Positions 1-9,100 of a stretch of 11,508 nt of DNA are shown one piece after another. This stretch comes from Planctomycetota bacterium (GTDB lineage Bacteria; Planctomycetota; Phycisphaerae; UBA1845): the NCBI GenBank assembly GCA_022567365.1, contig JADFHG010000056.1, forward strand, positions 1-11,508, in the 5' to 3' direction. Every line of letters starts with the position of its first letter. Positions within the stretch are counted from its first letter, which is position 1. A program made the translations under genes and the position numbers. Below the pieces are notes generated by a model, which was not told where the DNA came from, did no database searches, and saw nothing but the letters and a program-made list of their open reading frames with translations.

Positions 1-2
1 GG

Positions 3-263
3 GACGATCTCGAGGAACGCGCCGTCGAATGCGCGTTCACGGAGATTCTGGCCGACAAACTGACGGAAGCCGTGACGCATTCGAGATCGGCGGCCGCGAC
101 GCCCGGCAAAGCGCAACGGCAGCCGCCTATCGAAGACCACGCGTGGCGCGGACGAATCGAAACGGTGACGGAACGGTTCGCCCAGTGTTGGATGAGACGC
201 AACAAACCTACCGGGCTTTCGGACATCATCACCGCCTTGGCCGCCTGCGCGGATGACGGGTAA
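3..263 (+). CDS. 3' end of an unrecognised gene (C-terminal 86 residues)
   Basis: This frame is open from the left edge to a TAA at 261-263, and the start lies outside the window. The 86 visible residues have a balanced, protein-like composition. There is an acidic and Ala/Leu-rich helical stretch at the beginning (DDLEERAVECAFTEILADKL), a short Ala/Pro/Gln spacer, and a second helical part with WRGRIETVTERFAQCW, ending LSDIITALAACADDG. The overlapping frame at 29-256 gives an Arg/Thr-rich protein and looks like a shadow. I do not recognise the family. It is the only gene I assign to the plus strand, and it converges on the envelope operon with 45 bp between the two stop codons. That gap holds only a weak hairpin. 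Confidence 0.55.
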   Translation, partial: DDLEERAVECAFTEILADKLTEAVTHSRSAAATPGKAQRQPPIEDHAWRGRIETVTERFAQCWMRRNKPTGLSDIITALAACADDG

Positions 264-308
264 TCTTCAGTTTCTCATCGATTGAGAGATGGGCGCACTT
301 TGCGACGC

Positions 309-1703
309 TCAGTGCCCAAGCCCGATGCGGATGTTGATGAACTCGAAGTCGTCGAGGTCGCCGCTGCACGAGATCGCGCGGAACTCGATTGTGTTGGTGC
401 CGGGGTGAAGCAGGTTCGCGTCGAACGAGCCTGTGTATTCCCCGAAGCTGCCGTCGCGCGGGGAGCGGTCGAGCGTGGCGTCGATCTCGGTCCCGTTGAT
501 GCGGATCTCGTGGGGACACTGCACGCCCTTGGTCAGCATGCGAATCTCCGCCTCCGCGTAATTCGGAGCGAGCTGCTCGGCGGTAAGCTCGAATTCCGCG
601 AGGAACCGGTCGCCCTCGCTTTCCTTCTGAAACTGGCTGTTCACGCTTCCCTCGAAGCGATCGTTGCCGAGGTGGTGGACGTCGGGGCTGGCCTCGATGG
701 CGACAACGTCGGAACGCTCGGGCTGCAACGTGAAATCGACCGTGACCGAACCGTCGTCGAGGTTTTCCGCGGAGACGTTGGCCGCACCCGGCACATAGCC
801 GTCCCGCGCGGCGGACAGGGCGAAGAAATCCGGAACCCGCGGCGCGAAGAGCACGTAGTTGCCCTCTGAATCGCTGGTCGTCGTGGCGGGCGGCTGATCC
901 GGCAGGTCAAGACGAATCGTCGCACCATCGAGAGGCCCGCCCGTCCAGGCGTCGGTCACCACGCCGCGAATCGTGCCCACCTCCTCTTGCACACCGTCGA
1001 TCATGAACTGCGGAAGATAGCGGTAGTAGACCTCCAACGTGAGCGCGCAGATCGCGGTTTGATAGACCCGCCCGCCGATCGACGCCCACTGGCCGTCGGG
1101 GTCCCAACTGCCGTCGGCCTCGCCGTCGTCGCGCTGGTGTTCGAGGAGCGAATCGACGACGGCCGTGTTCCAGCGGCGCCACTGGTGGCCGCCGTGTTGA
1201 AACATGGCGAGCGTACCGTAATACCAATAGTACGTGTTCGGTCCTTTATCCCAGTCCGGAAGGTTGGCGGACACGAATTCGGCGGACTCGCGCATGCGCG
1301 ATTCCGTCGGGCGATGCCCGAGCAACTGCTGTGTGAACATGCCCTCGGCCGTCATCGCCGGGGTGGGGCGTTTCCCCGGTTGGTAGGCGTACAGTCCGCG
1401 ATGCCTCGGACGAGAGACCTTCTCGAGCCACCGCCGCGCCATTGCGTACGATTCCGGCGAGACCTCGATTCCCGCGCGCTCCGCGCTTCTCAGTGCCATA
1501 ACCTGCCACCCGAGCACGGAGGTGTCACCGTCCTCGCGCGGCTCATATCGCCAACCGCCGACGTGCGTATTGCGCGCCCGGTAGATGAAATCCGTCGCTT
1601 GTTTGACCGACCACGCCAACGCCTCGTCACCCGTCATACCGTATGCTTCGGCCAGCGCGATCGTCGCGATGCCATGGCTGTACATCGTCTCGCCGCCGAT
1701 CAG
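309..1703 (-). CDS. 3' part of frameshifted composite envelope protein: toroid, CarboxypepD-like and beta-sandwich domains
   Basis: This part encodes 464 residues that continue the protein of 1700-4579 in a different frame. It has no start of its own: upstream in this frame (1704-1892) the translation turns Arg-rich and lacks family features. Residues 1-233 of the fragment complete an alpha/alpha toroid of the prenyltransferase/squalene-oxidase repeat type. Signs are MYSHGIATIALAEAYGMTGD, THVGGWRYEP, GSWDPDG and GGRVYQTAICALTLEVYYRY. Where squalene-hopene cyclases carry DxDD there is only DGDTS, so cyclase activity is not supported. Residues 243-327 resemble a carboxypeptidase-regulatory-like Ig fold (GTIRGVVTDAWTGGPLDGA, then SEGNYVLFA). 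Residues 330-464 look like a beta-sandwich with PRDGSFGEYTGSFDANLLHP and LDDFEFINIRI near the end. No membrane segment is seen, so by topology it should lie outside the inner membrane. An in-frame ATG at 1685 would make a truncated, probably unfoldable toroid. Confidence 0.8.
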   Translation of the reverse strand: MIGGETMYSHGIATIALAEAYGMTGDEALAWSVKQATDFIYRARNTHVGGWRYEPREDGDTSVLGWQVMALRSAERAGIEVSPESYAMARRWLEKVSRPRHRGLYAYQPGKRPTPAMTAEGMFTQQLLGHRPTESRMRESAEFVSANLPDWDKGPNTYYWYYGTLAMFQHGGHQWRRWNTAVVDSLLEHQRDDGEADGSWDPDGQWASIGGRVYQTAICALTLEVYYRYLPQFMIDGVQEEVGTIRGVVTDAWTGGPLDGATIRLDLPDQPPATTTSDSEGNYVLFAPRVPDFFALSAARDGYVPGAANVSAENLDDGSVTVDFTLQPERSDVVAIEASPDVHHLGNDRFEGSVNSQFQKESEGDRFLAEFELTAEQLAPNYAEAEIRMLTKGVQCPHEIRINGTEIDATLDRSPRDGSFGEYTGSFDANLLHPGTNTIEFRAISCSGDLDDFEFINIRIGLGH

Positions 1704-4579
1704 TCCGCCTGTCGTGAAAGCAAGAAGTCCAGCCCCTTGCGGACCACCTCGCGGTATTGTCCGGGATCGACGTGCGTGTTGTCGGCGGCTAGAAAACTGA
1801 GCAGGGCCAGACCGGTCGTTGCGATGTTGACATCCACCGCGCCCTGTCCACCGCATGCGCCGCATTCCTCGTCGAACTCGACGGAGTCCCATCGACCGTC
1901 GGCGTGTTGGTGTCGCGCGAGCCAGTTCAGCGCAGCCGCCACCGCTCGCTCCGTCTCCCGGTCGCCGCCGCGGTCCTCGACCATTTTTCGGCGCTGCGCC
2001 ACCGACCGTTGCTCGTATGGTATCTCCGGCTGGTGCACATCGACGGGCATTCTGAGCGGCGTGTCCAAAAGGGGAATCGCGCTGTACGTTCGAGACTCCG
2101 CGCTGGGTCGAAGGTCGCGCGTCCGCGTGGACAACAGGGCGTCGCGGGGCGAGATCGTGTCCTCGGAAAGGCTCTCCGACGGCTCGGCGCTGGTCGCGCG
2201 CCTAGCGGGTGCCACGTCGGCGAGCATCGCATGGGCCGCGAGTGCATCGCGCCGAGCGGTGAACACGGACGCCCGGACCGATGCCAACATTTGAGCGGTC
2301 GGGTGGGTTGAGGTCTCGGCGTCCGAGTTGGTGTCGCGCGTCGAGGGCACCGCCTCGACACCGGGAAGCGCGAACTCCGTTGCTTGAGGCCACGAGGGCG
2401 AAACCGCTTGCGCGGTAGGTGTCGGCACGGCTGATCTCGCGGGTGCGGCATCGACAACACGATCCGCTGATCCGGCGGCAAGGCTCGGTGTGTCGACCGC
2501 AATGCCCTCAGTACGCTGCTCGGTGCCTGGATCGAGCTCGACCACGGGGCGAGTCGGCGCCCGTACGTGGGCGAAATCGGGAGCATTCGCCCTGGATATG
2601 GGTGCGGTGGCCGCCTCGACGCGGAGCACCGATTCGTGATTGATCAACGTGGCCGCGACCTCGAGCGTCGGGAGGTCGAGCGACGTCTGTTCAAGGCGCG
2701 GCGGCTGGAGCTGATCCGAAACGATATCGGCGAACTGGTCCGCGGCGGGTGACCGCGCCGCGGCATCGGGAACCGTTTGTGTATCGACGAGAATCCGTGT
2801 GTCGGCGGCGGCGGCGGCGGAATCCCGAATCGACGCATGCGGTAGCCGGACTTCGGTCATGGAGATCATAGCGGTGGGTTTGGCGACCTCCGATCGCGGT
2901 CGCCCTAGACTCGCCTCGACGTTTGTAGCCGCGTCAGCCGTCTGAACTTCCTCCACAGCGACGGGGCTCGATTCATCGGGTAGGGACACGTCAAGTGTTG
3001 CGTCGCGCGTGGCCGGCTTTTCCGGCGCGCGAGGCGGCGGCAATTCGATCGGTCTCTCGGTCTGTGCGTCGTGAACGATGGGTTCCACGCTCGGGTTGAG
3101 CCGGTCTTCCTCGAGGCGACGTTCGACTCGAAGCGTGGCCGCGGCGCGGATCGGCTCGATACGAATCGGTTGGGTGGCGGCCCGTTCGAATACAACGGGC
3201 TGGGCGGTCGGCGCAGCCACCGAAGTGAGTGCGCCACGAATCTGCGAGGAAATCTCATCACCGCGGGCGGGCGAAATCAGCGCGACCTGCACGCCGCGTC
3301 CCTTGCGGAGCGCATCGGCGATCCCCGCGGTCACGCCCCAGAGGCTGAACAAAAACAAGAGTATCAAGTGGGCAAACAGTGACGCCAGCAGACACCGTGC
3401 AAGCAAACTCAGTTTTCTATGGCGCAGGTTGCCCATGAGAAACAGGGCGAGCGCGACGAGCAACAGCGTGAGCAGGAGCCACAACAGGCTGGGGCCGACG
3501 AACGACCAGAACGCCGCCCAATCGATCGCGGAGGCTCGTTGGATCTCGACCTCGGTGAAGACCTCGCGCGACGCCGTATAGTACAGGTCGTAGTCGTTGG
3601 GCCTATCCGGGTCGATCCGCTCGATCGGGCGATCCGTGCTGAAATAGAGGCCGAATCCACCCATACCGAGCCCGGGGTCCAGTTCGTTGGCGGGCGTGTT
3701 GACCCCGACGCCCAAGTTGGACGCTTCCTGGAAAACGCCCCGCAAATTGCGCGACCGATAGAGATCGAATCCACCTTGTCCGCCGGGGCGGTCCGAAGCG
3801 AAGTAGAGAAAATCTCCGACGGGGCTTACCGCCGGCGCCCCCTCGTTGTGCTCGGTGTTGAGCAATGTGAGGGACCGGGCCTTGCCCACTCCCGCGTCCG
3901 TCACGTTTGCCGCGTAGAGATCGTAGTCGTGATGAAAGAGGTCTTCGCGAATCGTGGCGGGCCACGCGTCCGGGCGCGGGGTCGCCGTATCATCCGGGCG
4001 CGGTCGATTCGAGGAGAAATATAGGGTTTCCCCATCGGCGGTGATCGCCGGACCGTAGTCGTTGTGTTCGGAGTTGACCAGACCGCCGAGATTGGTCGGC
4101 GCCTGCCAGCCGTTCGGTCCCATGCGCGACACCCATAGGTCGTATCCGCCGAGTCCGCCGCGCCGATCGCTGTAGAAATATAAAAGGGTGCCGTCGGCCG
4201 AAGGCTCGGGTCCGAGGTCTTCATACTCGGAGTTGACCGCGCTGAGTGGTTCGGGCTCGGTCCAACCCTCGTACGTCTTTCGCGCGGTGTAGATGTCGGC
4301 GTTTCGGCCGGCCTTGCCGCGCACGAAGAAAATCGTCAAACCGTCCGCGCTGGTGCGCGGTTCGTAGTCGTCGCCCGTGGTGTTGATCAGCGGATCGAGC
4401 TTGATCGGCGGCTGCCAGAGTATGTCTCGCGTCGTGGCCTGGGCGACCGGTCGGCGAATCGTTTCCCCATCGGTGAAGAGCTTTTCGCGCGTCGGTTTCA
4501 GACGCCACGCCAACAGACCCGCCACGGCGAACAGGGCGATGGTCAGCGTGATGACGAGAATCTTGACGGGTCGGCTCAT
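1700..4579 (-). CDS. 5' part of frameshifted composite envelope protein: PD40 propeller, TonB/TolA-like membrane segment, long linker, start of toroid
   Basis: This part encodes 959 residues ending at a TGA (1700-1702) inside the toroid. I chose the ATG at 4579 because a membrane anchor follows at once (residues 6-25) and it lies 46 bp after the exbD stop. The frame is open to an ATG at 4687, but that adds 36 polar residues and overlaps exbD by 62 bp. Residues about 60-340 form a PD40/TolB-like propeller with five repeats (SADG at 77-80 and 127-130, TADG at 180-183, VSPVGD at 251-256, degenerate near 303-310). Two membrane helices follow (357-382 and 391-416), joined by a basic loop NLRHRKLSLLAR. 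The second contains S400-x3-H404, then VQVALISPA (430-438), which resembles the start of TonB/TolA. Residues 440-850 are a Pro/Ala/Thr/Glu linker with a PPPRAPEKP segment at 514-522. The toroid starts at about 855 with GGDRETERAVAAALNWLARH and HADGRWD. Predicted topology puts both the propeller and the linker plus toroid in the periplasm. Last gene of the TPR-exbB-exbD operon. Confidence 0.85.
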   Translation of the reverse strand: MSRPVKILVITLTIALFAVAGLLAWRLKPTREKLFTDGETIRRPVAQATTRDILWQPPIKLDPLINTTGDDYEPRTSADGLTIFFVRGKAGRNADIYTARKTYEGWTEPEPLSAVNSEYEDLGPEPSADGTLLYFYSDRRGGLGGYDLWVSRMGPNGWQAPTNLGGLVNSEHNDYGPAITADGETLYFSSNRPRPDDTATPRPDAWPATIREDLFHHDYDLYAANVTDAGVGKARSLTLLNTEHNEGAPAVSPVGDFLYFASDRPGGQGGFDLYRSRNLRGVFQEASNLGVGVNTPANELDPGLGMGGFGLYFSTDRPIERIDPDRPNDYDLYYTASREVFTEVEIQRASAIDWAAFWSFVGPSLLWLLLTLLLVALALFLMGNLRHRKLSLLARCLLASLFAHLILLFLFSLWGVTAGIADALRKGRGVQVALISPARGDEISSQIRGALTSVAAPTAQPVVFERAATQPIRIEPIRAAATLRVERRLEEDRLNPSVEPIVHDAQTERPIELPPPRAPEKPATRDATLDVSLPDESSPVAVEEVQTADAATNVEASLGRPRSEVAKPTAMISMTEVRLPHASIRDSAAAAADTRILVDTQTVPDAAARSPAADQFADIVSDQLQPPRLEQTSLDLPTLEVAATLINHESVLRVEAATAPISRANAPDFAHVRAPTRPVVELDPGTEQRTEGIAVDTPSLAAGSADRVVDAAPARSAVPTPTAQAVSPSWPQATEFALPGVEAVPSTRDTNSDAETSTHPTAQMLASVRASVFTARRDALAAHAMLADVAPARRATSAEPSESLSEDTISPRDALLSTRTRDLRPSAESRTYSAIPLLDTPLRMPVDVHQPEIPYEQRSVAQRRKMVEDRGGDRETERAVAAALNWLARHQHADGRWDSVEFDEECGACGGQGAVDVNIATTGLALLSFLAADNTHVDPGQYREVVRKGLDFLLSRQAD

Positions 4580-4625
4580 GGCGGCGGCGGTGCGATCGCG
4601 TTTGGGTCGTTCGCGAGCGCTTTGG

Positions 4626-5039
4626 CTATCCTCCGATTGCGGTGTCGAGGTATGGTTCCTGGATCCCCGCCCCTTTGCAGATATCAAGGACGCTGACGAT
4701 GTTTGCGTATGCCGTGTTGCGGTCGCCGCGTACGGTCACTTTTTGCTCGGGGTTGCGCGCGACGGCCTCGGCAACCATCGTCTCGAGGTCGGCCAACTCG
4801 ATCCGGCGGCCGCTCACAATAATCGCGCCGGTATCATCAACGTTGACGATCAGCTCGCGCAGCGTCGCGCTGATCGGTCCCGACGATTTCGCAAACGGCA
4901 ATGCGATCCGCATCTCTCGCTCGCTCTGCTGAAACGTCGTGGCGACCAGGAAGAAGATGAGCAGCAGGAAGACCATGTCGATCATGGGCGTCAATTCGAT
5001 GGCAAGACTGGTATTTTCCTCGCGTACCTTGATCAACAT
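4626..5039 (-). CDS. exbD: ExbD/TolR family biopolymer transport protein
   Basis: The protein has 137 residues, the usual length for ExbD/TolR. It has a short cytoplasmic N terminus, then one membrane helix with the family signature IELTPMIDMVFLLLIFFLVA (residues 14-33). Asp21 matches the proton-carrying aspartate of ExbD/TolR. The periplasmic part (about 40-137) has the expected TolR-like pattern: LRELIVNVDDTGAIIVSGR, then QKVTVRGDRNTAYANIVSVL. In the family, ExbD or TolR dimers sit inside an ExbB/TolQ pentamer and couple the proton motive force to a third protein at the inner membrane. An AAGGTG ribosome-binding sequence lies 6 nt before the ATG. It follows exbB after 208 bp, an unusually wide gap for this pair that is largely filled by a REP-like repeat, and precedes the composite protein gene by 46 bp. 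ExbD and TolR cannot be told apart by sequence alone here. Confidence 0.95.
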   Translation of the reverse strand: MLIKVREENTSLAIELTPMIDMVFLLLIFFLVATTFQQSEREMRIALPFAKSSGPISATLRELIVNVDDTGAIIVSGRRIELADLETMVAEAVARNPEQKVTVRGDRNTAYANIVSVLDICKGAGIQEPYLDTAIGG

Positions 5040-5120
5040 GGTGTCACCTTTACGGGGTCTCGAGAAAACGGTTCATGTTCCGATCCCGCGGCACCAGATC
5101 ATTTGCCGTTTCTGTCTTCC

Positions 5121-5209
5121 GAGCCGCGGGCTTCAGCCCGCGCGGGCGTTGTGCATGAAGGAGTATCGCGCCAAGTCCGTGACACCGCGCAGGCTGAAGC
5201 CTGCGGCTC
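5121..5209. repeat. REPIN-like element: two inverted palindromic arms
   Basis: Two 25-bp arms, 5121-5145 and 5185-5209, are near-perfect reverse complements of each other and flank 39 bp. Each arm is itself a hairpin with a perfect 7-bp stem: CGCGGGC-TTCA-GCCCGCG on the left and CGCAGGC-TGAA-GCCTGCG on the right. Two inverted REP sequences with a short spacer is the form of a REPIN, which is moved in trans by RAYT (Y1 HUH) transposases; no such gene is in this window. It lies between exbB and exbD, so the operon transcript must carry it. A 63-codon frame across it (5050-5241, minus) has no coding character. Confidence 0.75.
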
Positions 5210-5247
5210 AGTTGACCGTAAGACTCATGAAACCATGTCATCGAGCA

Positions 5248-6069
5248 CTACGCCGACGCCACCGCCTCGATCGGCTGCTCGTCGTCTTGCTCGCTGCCGC
5301 GGACGTCAGCCGAGTCCGAGCCCGCGGCACGGAGCTTGGGCACGCCGTCCGACGCCGCCGGTCGGTATCCCCCGAATTCGTCGATGAACTCCACCGCCAA
5401 ATGATCCATCTCGCTGACCAGACCCTCGATCTTGGCAGATACGCAGTGATAGCCAATGAGCGCGGGGATCGCGACCATGAGTCCCGCCGCCGTCGTGATC
5501 ATCGCCTCGTAAATGCCGCGGGCGAGCAACTCGGCGCGACCCAGGGCTTCGGGCGACATGGCCACGGTCTGGAACGCGTGAATCATCCCGATGATCGTGC
5601 CCAGAAGTCCGAGGAGCGGCGAGACCGAAGCGATGACCGCCAGCGCCCTTGTGTATCGACGGAGCATCAGGACCGCGCGCTCGCCCGCCCCTTGCATGCT
5701 CTTCTCGATTAGCTCCGCGGATTGGCCGAGCTTTTTTATGCCGGCGGCCACGATGAGCGCTATCGGGCTCGCGTCTTTCTTGCAATACGCCATCGCCCCT
5801 GCGCGGTCGTCGCCCCCGTTGAGCGATTTTCTCACGCCGGCGAGAAAACCAGCGGGGATGACTTTTCGGCGGCGCAGGCTAAGCGCCCGCTCGACGAGAA
5901 TGGTCAGCGCGATCAGCGAGCAAACCCCGATCGGGATCATCATCAGCCCGCCCTTGGTGACGAAGTCCCAAACCGATTGGACCGACGCCGCGGAAGAATC
6001 GGCTATCGCGCCGTCGCCCACGGCCTGTCCAAGCATCACCAGCCCTGTAACCGTGATCACGCTCGCCAT
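5248..6069 (-). CDS. exbB: MotA/TolQ/ExbB family proton channel protein
   Basis: The protein has 273 residues. The N-terminal 35 residues are weakly hydrophobic with an Ala/Ser stretch, possibly an extra export or anchor segment as seen in some longer ExbB proteins. Three core membrane helices follow at about 39-59, 141-163 and 186-208. The second carries the family motif SPLLGLLGTIIGMIHAF (150-166), and the third GIYEAMITTAAGLMVAIPAL (185-204), with the conserved threonines of the channel lining. A large cytoplasmic loop lies between helices 1 and 2. The C-terminal 40 residues are Asp/Glu/Ser/Ala-rich and probably disordered. In the family, five subunits form the channel that works with ExbD/TolR. 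A GAGGAG sequence sits 8 nt before the ATG. The gene follows the TPR gene by 83 bp and is separated from exbD by the repeat. Assignment to ExbB, TolQ or a dedicated subfamily is open. Confidence 0.95.
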   Translation of the reverse strand: MASVITVTGLVMLGQAVGDGAIADSSAASVQSVWDFVTKGGLMMIPIGVCSLIALTILVERALSLRRRKVIPAGFLAGVRKSLNGGDDRAGAMAYCKKDASPIALIVAAGIKKLGQSAELIEKSMQGAGERAVLMLRRYTRALAVIASVSPLLGLLGTIIGMIHAFQTVAMSPEALGRAELLARGIYEAMITTAAGLMVAIPALIGYHCVSAKIEGLVSEMDHLAVEFIDEFGGYRPAASDGVPKLRAAGSDSADVRGSEQDDEQPIEAVASA

Positions 6070-6152
6070 GCGCCCTCGCTCCTCGAAAAGTGCCTGCGGG
6101 AATGGCGAAGAAGGGCCTCACCTTATTCACGCACGCGGTCTCGTTTTTTCGG

Positions 6153-9100
6153 TCAACGCCCCGGCACCGGCCCCGCCGCCATCTTGGAAAGCTGCTGTCT
6201 TGCCAATTTCGCCCAGTGGGTCGAGCCGTACTGATCCGCGACTCGTTTGAATTGGTCGCGCGCTTGGTCCGGTTTGGACAGCTTTTCGAAACACCGCCCG
6301 GCCTCGAACAGGGCGGCCGCACTCCACTGCGGATATGCGTAGAGAATGTCCACCTTGAGCAATTCGGCGACGGCTTCGTCATGCTTTTCGAGCGCGAAAA
6401 GACACTCGCCGATCTGGAACTGCGCTCGCGCCGCCGTCGGCCCCTTGTGTTGGTTGACGACTTTGCGGTAGGCGGTGATCGCCTCACCGTGACGATGTTG
6501 GTTCTCCCTTGCCCACCCCACACCGAAGCGGGCCTTGAACGCGTGTTCGCCGTTGGGGAATCGAGATAGATAGAGCGCACACGCCTGTTCGCTCTTCGCC
6601 CAGCGCTGCAGCAGCGCGAGCGACTCGCCCAGTCGGAGCAGTGCCGGACCGTATGCCGGGTCGGACGGAAACGCCTCGACGACGCGGGCGAGGAACTTGA
6701 CGCCGCGTTCGTGGCGATCGAGACGCAGCCACGCCTCGCCGCAAAAGTAATTCGCGGACGCAACCAACGAGCTCTCGGAAAACGCGCCGAGGAACTCCTC
6801 AAACAGCTCCGCCGCGCGCTTGTATCGTCCGAGCTCGAACGCGCACACCGCCAGCCGGTACGAGCCCTGCTCCACCACGTCGGCGGCCACCTCGGCGGAT
6901 TGCTCACCGACCAATTCCCGCAGTGCGCGTAACAACTTCGCCGCCTCTTCAAATCGCTCCGCGTCGGCCTCGATTCCCGCGAGGTCCAAGATCCCATGGG
7001 CACGCAGCGCCGGGTCCGGATCGTTCGCAAGCAGCTCGCGGTAGGCGTCCGCCGCCTCGCCCACACGCAACAACGACCGCAAACACCATGCCTTTTCATA
7101 GGCAAGCGACGATCGTAGCGACGTGCTCAAGGAGCGCCGAGCCTTGCGATCGACCCGCGTGATCGCCGCGAGCGCGTCGTCATGGCGATCCTGTCGAGCG
7201 AGCGATATCGCGAGATACGCCTGAGCCTCGGCGGCGCGGGCGTGCCCCGGATCCTGGTCGACGAAGCGTGCGAAGATCCGTTCGGCAGCCGAAAAATCCT
7301 TGGCCGCCATCGTCGCCTGCCCCTGCTGGAAGAGGGCATCGGTCTTCATCTTTGGTCCCAAGTCGGCATCCGCCACGCTGTCGAAGCGCTCGATCGCCGT
7401 TTTGAAATCACCCGTTTGCAGGGCGATCGAGGCGAGGTGGTTTGTGGCATAGGGGGCGAAGCGCGAGTCTTGCCCTTCGCTGAGCACTTGCCGAAACGCC
7501 GCCTCCGCATCGGTAACTCTGTCGAGCGCGACCAGCGCCTGACCCCGCTCGAATACGGCTTGCAGGCGGTGCGGGCTGTCGGGGAATCGCTCGACCAATT
7601 CGTCCAGCGCCGCCAACGCATCCTCGTAGAGACTGCGGCGGAGTCGGCAGAGGGCAAGCTGGAGTAGTGCCTCGTCGGCAAGGGCGACATTCGTCCCCGC
7701 AACGAGATAGTCCTTCAGAAATGCTTCAGCGCGCTTCCACTCCCCGCGCCGAAAGTGAATATCGCCCAGTGCCAACAGCCCGCGTTTGAACGCCCCGGTT
7801 CGCTCGTCGCTATCGGCGGCGCGCTCGAGCCACGGTTGGGCCTCGTCGAAACGGTCGAGGTGGTAATGGCACATGCCCAAGCGAAAACCACCCTTGTCCG
7901 CTTGGCGATCGTCGCCGAATCGATCGAGGAATCGGGTGTACCCCTTCGCCGCGTTCGCATAGTTCCCCGATAGGAACTCGTTTTCGGCGGCAAGAAACGC
8001 GATGGCCGATGCGCGCTCATGATTCGAGTATTTCTTCTCAAACTCGTCGCAATGCGCGAGACTTGCATCGAACGCGCGCTGCTTGTGTTCGGTCATGGCG
8101 AGCAAGTGAAGGGCATCCGGCGCCATCGCATGGTCCGCATAGCGCGACCGGAAGTCGGCGAGCGCCTGGCCCGCGTTTGCGTCTTGACCGAGCCGAACGA
8201 GCGCCACGGCTCGATCGTAGTGCATCTCCGCGATCAGATCGCTTTCGCCGTACTTCTCGATTGCATCGTCCAACCGCTGGAGCGCACCACGAAAGTCTCC
8301 CTCACGCAGTCGGCATTTCGCCATCCAATACGCCGCCTCGTCGGCCGCGTTCGCATCGGTCTTTGCCGCCTTCGCGAAGAGTTCAAACGCGCGATCGTAT
8401 TGTCCCAAATCGAAATAGGCCCGCGCCCGCAGTAACTTCGATGAGGCGTTTAGCGGGCTGTCCGGAAACTCGGCGAGCAGTCGGTCGAGCAATTCCCCGG
8501 ATTCCTCCGATCGGCCCCGCGTCTGTAGGAACGACGCGAGCCCGTGCAATGCGTCGGCGGTGTAGCCGCTCTCCGCGCGTTTGAGAACCTTGCGGTATGC
8601 GCGCGTCGCTTTATCAAGGTCGTTTTCGTGATGGTAGCACTGGGCGAGCAGCAGCATCGACTGGTCGGCGAACGGTCCACGGCGGTCACGCTCGAGTAGC
8701 CCATCAAAGACCTCCGCGGCTGCCGCGTATTCACTTCGTCCCATCTCCGCGAGACCGCGAAACAAAGCGACGCGGTCGAAGAGCGGGCTGTCGGAATGTC
8801 GTCGGGCAAACCGCTCAGCCTGTTTGACCGTCTTCTTGTAGTCCTTGGCGAGATAGAGCGCCTCGATCCAACCGACAGCCGCGTCGTCGGCAAGATCGTG
8901 CCCGGCGTGGTCTCGAACGACGTGCTCGAACGCCTCCGCAGCCGCGTCGTAGCGTTTCATCGCCAGGGCGCACTGGCCCGACATGGTTCCAACTTCCGGT
9001 GCATAGGCAAAAGCACTGATCGATGTGAGCCGCGCCAGTTCCGTTGCTGCGGCCACATGCTGCTGCGTCCGGAACAAACAGACCGCGAGACCGTATCTCG

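Noticed and set aside
273..287. Hairpin TCTCA-TCGAT-TGAGA between convergent stop codons as a shared terminator
   Set aside because: The stem is only 5 bp, AT-containing, and is not followed by a T run on either strand.
1515..1532. Active squalene-hopene or terpene cyclase
   Set aside because: Only DGDTS is found where the DxDD acid motif would be, and the context is an envelope operon, not isoprenoid synthesis.
1697..1720. Programmed -1 frameshifting to join the two parts of the composite gene
   Set aside because: The minus-strand sequence before the stop (CGA CAG GCG GAC TGA) has no slippery heptamer, and no strong downstream stem was evident. A deletion is simpler.
987..2294. 435-codon plus-strand open frame, and other long plus-strand frames across 282-9585
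   Set aside because: They are antisense to genes with clear domains, are rich in Arg, Pro and Ala as expected from GC-rich shadow frames, and show no family motifs.
4580..4687. Longer start of the composite protein at 4687
   Set aside because: It would overlap exbD by 62 bp and add 36 polar residues ahead of the membrane anchor; the ATG at 4579 fits the anchor and the operon spacing better.
5050..5241. 63-codon minus-strand frame between exbB and exbD
   Set aside because: It lies over the palindromic repeat, has no ribosome-binding site of note and no protein-like pattern.
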